Assembly (NCBI GenBank): GCA_021234155.1
Contig: JAJEKV010000014.1
Span: forward strand, 20,845,513 to 20,909,512
From: Isoetes taiwanensis
Lineage: Eukaryota > Streptophyta > Lycopodiopsida > Isoetales > Isoetaceae
Direction: 5' to 3'
DNA: 64,000 nucleotides
Each line of letters begins with the position of its first letter. The stretch's first letter is position 1. The position numbers and the translations under genes were made by a program. The notes under the pieces were generated by a model that was not told the origin of the DNA, did no database searches, and was given only the letters and a program-made list of their open reading frames with translations. This document shows, in pieces, positions 57,544 to 64,000 of this stretch.

Positions 57544-59700
57544 ATAGACTTGCCAGGACTCAATGTTGGAATGGGAGCAGAAGTGATGAACATCGGCAAG
57601 TACGACTTGATCATAGGCATGGAATACCTTGGGCACCTGGTCGGATTGATTGTGGGAACCTAAAGTAACCTTAACAACGCCAGAGGGCAAGGTCATTGAG
57701 ATAACAAAGAAGTAAAAGTCACCCCAATCATGCAATGCATGTCTAGTAAGAAGTTACTTAGATGCTTAAAGGAGCAAGTGGCCTATGTCTTTAAACTCGA
57801 AGTTGACGAGCAAGAGACAGCGGAAGAGAAAGAGGCCAAAGCATTGAGCAAGCTCCCAAAGCCTATAGCAAAGTTGGTGAAGGAATTCCATGATTTGTTC
57901 CCAGATGAGATTAAGCAACTTCCACCTTTACAAAGGAGTCGGTGTGAAAATAGCACTTGAGCCGGAACTAAACAAGCAAGGCCCTACGTGGATGTCAACC
58001 CGGAGTTGACCTGAATTGAAGAAGCAATTGCGGGGAGTTGCTAGACCTAGGGTTTGTAAGACCTAGTGTCTCTCATTTGGAGCCAATACTCTTCGTGAAG
58101 AAGAAGGATGGAAGTCTTAGGATGTGCATTGACTATCGCCAAGAACAAGCACACCGTCAAGAACAAATATGCTCTACCTCGATCGATGATCCGATGGATC
58201 ACTTCGGGAGCAAAGGTCTTTTCAAGATAGATTTGAGGTCGTTATCACCGGATCAGAATCAAGGAAGAGGACATCCATAAGTCCGCATTCGTGGGGCGAG
58301 ATATTGCCATTATGAGTTCATAGTGATGCCGTTTGGATTGTCCAATGCTCCAAAGAACCTTCATGAGGCTCATGAATGATGTTTTCTCATGAAGTTCCTA
58401 GATGCTTTCATCATAGTTTTCTTTGATGACATTCTAGTCTACAACAAATCCTTAGAGGAGCATGCCCAAAGACTTGAGGAAGGTACTTGAAAAGTTGAGG
58501 AGGCATCACTTTAAAGCTATCCAAGTGCCACTTAGCAACATAAAGAGTGGAGTATTTGGGGCATGTAATCTCACCGGAAGGATCTCCACACCCCTCGCAA
58601 AGATTAAAGCGGTAAAATGATTGGCGGCACCAAAGAACACCCATGAAGTGAGAAGCTTCCTCGGCTTAGCGGGTATTACGGGAAGTTAAGTCAAGAACTT
58701 TGCAAAGGTGGCGACTCCATTGACGGACCTCACCAAAGCAGAGAGAGATAAAAGATTGGGCAAGTCATTGGCAAAAGAAGGCCCATGCAGCATTTGAGAC
58801 GTTGAAGGAAGCTTTGACGACACCGGCCGGATCTTAGTCTTGCGGACCGGTAAGGATAAGCTTGTAGCAATGACGCTAGCGGGATAGCAACAAAAAAGTG
58901 GTACTCATGCAGGGGGAAAGGGTAGTCGATATGACTCAAGAAGATGAATGGCCTTGGCGTTGATACCCAACTCATGACCAAGAGCTCTTGGCCATTGTAA
59001 GAGCATTGCGAATCTGGAGACACTATTTGTTGGGAAGAAAGTTCCAACTAGACCACAGATCACCAAAGTCTCCGCAAAGACATCTTCACGCGCAACCACT
59101 CTCGAATTTGAGACAAAGGAGGTGGATGGAGTTTCTTGAAGACTATGACTTGAGATAGTCTACAAGCTAGGTAAGCTTGTAGTCGCAGAATCATCTCCAG
59201 AAGCCTTTAAAGACAAGGGCGCATTGCAATGCCATATCCACCCTCACAAGTGAGTATGGCAAGAGGATTGAGAAAACGTTGCCATCGGCGGCGACTTTAA
59301 AGAAGTGTGGGGCAAGCCTCTCAAAGAGGCAAGAATGATAAGGAAAGGAGACCTTCAAGAACTATAAAAGGAAGGAAACCTCCTATACCATAAGAACAAG
59401 TTGTGTGTAATGGAATCTTCGGGAGTAAGAAAATTAATTCTCAATGATACACACAATAGCCCCATAGCTGGCCATGCAGGGTTCATGAAGATATATTTCA
59501 AGATTAGAAGCGACTACCGCCCTAATGAAGAAGCAGATAGCAAGGTACATTCGTTGAGTGCCGATATGCCAAAGAAACAAAAGCGAGCAACTTCTGAATC
59601 CCGTGAGCCTTGAGCCGTTGCGGTGCAAATGCTAAGTGGGAAGTCATAAGCATGGATTTCATTACGTGGGCTCCCAAGAACGCGAAGAGGCAAGGATGCC
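57544..59700 (+). pseudogene. Pol (RT, RNase H) of copy B, heavily frameshifted
   Basis: The open segment 57730-57960 (QMSSKK-type linker into [14 protein letters not shown]) and later fragments follow copy A closely, with breaks every 50-100 bases. RT motifs [15 protein letters not shown] and MPFGLSN and the FFDD box are still readable in separate frames. The breaks often coincide with CAG or CTG in copy A. Confidence 0.85.
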
Positions 59701-60746
59701 CCGATGGTGGTGGTGGATAAGTTGTCGAAGATGGCACACCGTCGTCGTGCGGAACAAACGGACCACGATTGGATATTGCCGTCCTATTTACTAAAGAAAT
59801 TTTTAGACTCCGCGGCATGCCGAGGGAGATAATCTCGGATAGGGATTCTAAATTTATGAGTGCATTTTGGGGACCTATTTACCACCATCCGATTTAAGCT
59901 TTATATGAGCACAAAGATATCATCCGCAAAACGATGGTCGGACGGGCGAACCAATAGGATTATTGAAGATATGCTAAGGAATTATGTATGGAACAAACAG
60001 TCTAAGTGGGAGGATTTCATCCACTTAGTAGAGTTCACTTTCAAGACACTAAGCGTGAGTCATCGCATGCCCTCCTTTCATGATTAATTATGGGTATTAG
60101 TGTCTTACCCCGATACTTGGCACAACCCAAAGTCAACAAAAAGTCTCCCACAGATGTTATCCTGGATATGCAAGAATTGGTGGAGGAGGTAAGAGGATAC
60201 CTTCTAGCAGCCAGAAGTAAGCGTAAAAGCGCAAACCGATAAGCATAGAACGAAGGGAATTTCAGGTGGGAGACAATGTGTGGTTGAAGATCAAGGTGAA
60301 GCAGGCCAAGCTCGCGATCGGCAATTGCAAGAAGCTTGCTCCAAGATGGGCCGGACCTTCGGGATAACCAAAAGAGTAGGTACCCAATCCTACAAGTTGG
60401 ACCTGCCAAAGACATCTCAAAATCCATAGGGTCTTCCATGTAAGTCTCCTAAAGAGGCACACCCTAATCTAGAGGAAGTATTGGAGACAATCGAAGTTCT
60501 TGAAATGACGGACTGACCAGCTTGAAATCATCCCAGATTCTTCTTGACAGGGCCTATAAGAAGACAAGAAGATCCAAATTTCACCAATACCTAGTGAAAT
60601 GGACGACTTATCCTGGAGAGGACGCCACGGGTACTACAATCAGATTTGGAGAAGCGGTACCCCCAATTCATGGAGCAATGCAAGGGTCGGCTCGCCACCG
60701 GGCAAGTAGTGGACACCAACCGATAGGTGAGTGCAAGGTAGATTAA
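59700..60746 (+). pseudogene. Integrase and chromodomain of copy B, broken
   Basis: The segment includes the 19 bases (tttactaaagaaattttta) that copy A lacks, giving the ancestral order IAVLFTKEIF before the second catalytic Asp. The C-terminal chromodomain region is recognisable (DRAYKKTRRSKFHQYLVKWT, 60522-60746) but shifted just after it. Confidence 0.82.
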
Positions 60747-61459
60747 AAAGTCTACTCCCGCCTCACGGGAAGTAGATGACCTTGAGAGATAAGAGGTCAT
60801 TCGTGCATGCATTGATCGGAAAGCACCTCTAGTCAATGCCTACCACGAGAAGGACGCCACCCTTCACGCCCAAATGCGGGAAGGACGCCACCCTTCACGC
60901 TAAAGGCAACTAAAGGTGTAGGCATGAGTGTCATCCTAGGCATGATAGGGCGTTGTCTCCACGGCCACGATGGAAGAAGCATCCTCTTCCCTACGCCGGA
61001 GATTAGTCTTGCATCCATGTAAATTGTAATTAATAGGTGGTTCCCAACAACCAACTTTATAATAATTTAATGAATATCGACGTAGTGTTGAACCCCGCAG
61101 CCAATAGGAGAGTCTAGCGGCAGGAAGGTCGCACTGCGAAGACTTGCAACACATAATTTTGTGATGATGTGTTGTAAGGAAACGATGTGGAACCTTAATT
61201 AGAGAACTTTGGAACTATGTTTATAATAATGGTGTAAGCCATAAAATTTTGTGAATAATAGATTTATAAAGCAAGAGGATGAAATAACCTCTTATCATAG
61301 TATAATATTAAACAAGGATGTGTTATGAATAATTAAAAATATTACCTTGGGGTAATCATGTTGTAAAGTTATATGTATCAAATGTAATTGCGTGTTATGC
61401 GTTTTCAAGGTGGGGAGACGCGTGATGCCGAGGACATCATCAATCCAAGGTGGGGAGAT

Positions 61460-62984
61460 TAGACGCGTTCAAAGATAATATACGCCCAAATATGTATATT
61501 ATATCGCCACGTCGCACGCATTTGTCATCATGACAAGTACTAGCGAGACGAAAAGGGTTGCACCTAAGGGGCAACCCTCAGATGTTGTGCATGTTTAATA
61601 AACATATACAACTATAAACCCCATGCCAAATGGCAAAACCCCATTTGGCCAATGTTAACCTAACCCTAAGGGTTTCTATATAAGGGCTTTCCCCTTAAAC
61701 CCTAAACCCTTCTTCCTTTTTCGCAATTAGGATTTCCAAGAGCCCGTCCGCCAAGCCAAGACCTTAGTTCGCATTGCTGGGCTCAAAAGCCGCCTTTGCA
61801 CAATAGTTCTCCCAAAGAAAGAGCAGCCTTTGAAGAAGATCGAGGCATGGACGATTCCGAGGATCCGAGCAAGTTAGGCACCGTAAAATAGTCATTCTAT
61901 TGTGCAAAGCCGCCTTTGGTTTGGCAATAAGCTGGTTTAGCATGTTAGTTCAGCCTTTAGAGGTCTTATAGATCCCGAGATCATAAGCCCTAACAAAAGA
62001 ACCTAACTTTGGATGTTTAGGTAGATAGATTAGATGGTATTCTACATTCCAGTTCTTTAATGATGAAGGTGTTCATTCTATGCTCTCCCATGTATTGGGA
62101 AGGGGGTAGAGACCCTAAAAGCCTCAGAAAGAGTGATGTTTCTAGATAGCCTCATTAATACCCAATTAATGCGCACGTGCACAAGAGCCCGGGTTGTGGG
62201 TGGAGGGGCTAGACCGATGAAAAGGGGACTTGTCCCATCATTGATTGATCCCTCTGGTGCGTAAAGCCTACCGTGGATCTTAGTGGGCTAGGCTTAATGG
62301 TTTGCCACCGAAAGGGGGGCAAGGCATGAGCTCGACACCTCCGGGGTGATGCGTCACCTTCCATGGGGTTCAAGTCGGGTAAGGGCGTTGGGCCTCTAGC
62401 CGCCTGTGATGGGCATGCATGCCCGGGAGGGGAGGTGACTCTCCTCCCGCCTCATCGGACCGGGGAAATGCACCCAGCAGTAGCCCTCTTGGCTATGTAC
62501 TTTCGGCAGCTACGGTCCGGTCCCAACACTTGTCAACCTACTCTGCAAAGTGTGCACAGGAGGGGCGGATGGAGTGGACTACCGGAGCAGCCATGTTCTT
62601 ATGCCAACCCAATCCATTGCCGTGAATTTGGTCTCGCATTGACTTATGGAGACCCAAGCCGCAACGATCCCCTATGAGTCCGAGCCCGGGTAGGATCTCC
62701 CCATGTTGATGCTATTGATGTTATTGTACATGTTATGTTATGATGTATTCACCCTTCGAGGTGAACTTATTGATGTATTGATGATTATGTGCTCATGTTT
62801 ATTCACGCTTCCGCAGCTAGGACGGTCCCGAAGGAAGACGGGCAAATGACCCATCCACTCTTCCCTCACCGCCCGGTTCATGGGATTGGTGTCGTGGATG
62901 GCCCCTGCTAGCTTGGCTACTAGGGGAATGAACTCCGCCTTCGGATATGATGGGAGCATCGTAGACGAAGTAGGGGACGTCACA
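61460..62984 (+). repeat. 3' LTR of chromovirus copy B
   Basis: It aligns with the copy A LTRs over their full length. The first bases are altered (tagacgcgttcaaag where copy A has tgtgacgttccag), and the end acgtcaca is intact. A polypurine tract precedes it (61447-61458), and the TATA box is at 61677. It keeps the segment lost from the copy A 3' LTR. Confidence 0.9.
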
Positions 62985-64000
62985 ATCCCGGGGGATCCAA
63001 CTTTGATCAGCGTATAACCCATGAGAGTTCAACGGAGGGGTGTTTTTTGGACCATTTGCGTACGTATACTTAGGGATTAGAGGTATTTTTAGGCACTGAT
63101 TTGGAGCAATATCTATACACACAAAATCAAATTGCCTTTTAAAATTGCGTATACAATGGGTGTTTTTTGCTACCCTCCGAACGCATATGCCATACCCCCC
63201 CTTATGTATAAGTGCACCCCCCGGGGTCACAATAACAGTACCAAGGGATTGACTGAGATATGTAGAGATGGGTAGTAAAGCTTATGTCAAGGCTAGTGCT
63301 GTCTGGCCCTTTCCCTTTCCCCCTTTTTTTTTTGGAACGATGAGAGCCAAAAAGTGTATTAATCGGATATAAAAAGCACAAATTTTACATGTCTCATCTA
63401 AATGTGAAGCACAAAAAGATGTCACAGGAGTATGAGCCTGGAGCACAATGTGCAGTATCCGATTAGTGATGTGCACGCCACCGTTACTTTATTGGGTCCT
63501 CTCCCAACTATCCTGGAGCACAATGTGCAGTATCCGATTGGTGATGTGCATGTCACCGAGATTACTTTATTGGGTCCTCTCCCAACTATCTTAGATTGAA
63601 TGCGACTCTGGGAGGCCTTGAACTCGAGACATATATATTTGTTATAGGATTAGTGTATTACCACTAGACCAAATGCTCAGGCGAGGATTTTCATCTAACC
63701 CTCACCCAAGTCCCAAGGACGGGGTCAAATGTATCATTATGGATGAGGGATTTTGTGCTGGAGCTCATAACAGAGCCCGTAGTGTTACTCCCACATCTTG
63801 TCGACATCTGCCTGAGCACATTCCAGATAAGTAGGAAAGTAGCAATCCCAGGAGCAGGAGGTATATCCTATACTCTTATTTTTTTATTGAAGGAAAGATC
63901 TTTATTAATAATAAGTAATGGTACAAGAACCTATTTAGACCCCACAAGGGCCCAATAAAAAGTAATATCATAGAAATGGCTCTAGTAGACAGATGCGTAG
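62985..64000. repeat. Right flank of copy B, duplicate of 44409-45436
   Basis: Nearly identical to the right flank of copy A, with a few small indels. In contrast to the LTR and pol, CAG and CTG triplets are mostly preserved here. The match runs off the end of the window. Confidence 0.9.
63324..63686 (-). mobile_element. tRNA-derived SINE (duplicate copy)
   Basis: The same SINE as at 44741-45107, with the same A box, internal 77-bp duplication and A-tail. It sits at the same place in the duplicated flank, so it was present before the duplication. Confidence 0.72.

Larger units (their letters stand above)
53326..62984 (+). mobile_element. Chromovirus copy B, 5'-truncated
   Basis: It starts abruptly inside the H3-like gene at a point matching 37171 and runs to the end of a 3' LTR. 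It lacks the 5' LTR, the PBS and most of the H3-like gene. It retains a 2.4-kb segment (54216-56631) that copy A lacks. Pol is present but has dozens of small indels. Many of these fall at places where copy A has CAG or CTG. Confidence 0.9.

Overview
The window is nuclear DNA of a land plant. It has two conserved intron-rich plant genes (a pinin-like splicing factor and a chloroplast KEA-type K+/H+ antiporter), an intron-containing SmF locus, a pentatricopeptide (PPR) relic and a dense load of plant-type retroelements. The lineage cannot be fixed from the sequence. The mix of PPR debris, chromoviruses, LINEs and a pogo-like transposon would suit a fern or another non-grass plant, but this is a weak guess.

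Layout. 1-9 kb: diverged dispersed repeats around a 10-exon pinin-like gene (+ strand, 2250-4677). 9.2-18.8 kb: a 20-exon KEA1/2-like antiporter gene (- strand), complete apart from one extra base in exon 1. 20.0-20.5 kb: a four-exon SmF (Sm-core) locus with a Trp-to-stop change. 22.0-22.5 kb: a PPR relic. 23.4-28.1 kb: a decayed two-ORF LINE (- strand). 30-32.7 kb: a decayed pogo-like (Psq/CENP-B/DDE) DNA transposon. 33.7-64 kb: nested and duplicated LTR retrotransposons with LINE, SINE and solo-LTR insertions.

The main discovery is a Ty3/gypsy chromovirus at 33725-44408. It has two ~1.5-kb LTRs, a tRNA-iMet-type primer binding site, gag-pol remnants and a C-terminal chromodomain. Between the 5' LTR and gag it carries an accessory reading frame that is clearly derived from histone H3. 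The frame starts MARTKQIAR, which differs from the H3 N-terminus at one residue, continues through a long charged region, and ends in a complete H3-type histone fold (37026-37280). Repeated palindromic ~75-bp modules lie on both sides of this frame. I know of no retrotransposon described as carrying an H3 gene, but I could not search for one. A second copy (53326-62984) belongs to the same duplicated block. It keeps only the last ~36 codons of the histone fold but retains gag sequence that the first copy has lost.

The second copy differs from the first in a strange, context-specific way: CAG and CTG triplets are often replaced or deleted, and many differences are therefore frameshifts. CHG is a plant methylation context, so this may be a base-calling artefact on methylated DNA rather than real mutation. 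Frame-breaks in the repeats should be read with that in mind.

The host genes show no functional link to one another. The retroelements do form logical groups: the chromovirus pairs a chromodomain with an H3-like protein, and a tRNA-derived SINE shares its 3' tail with a LINE in the same window.
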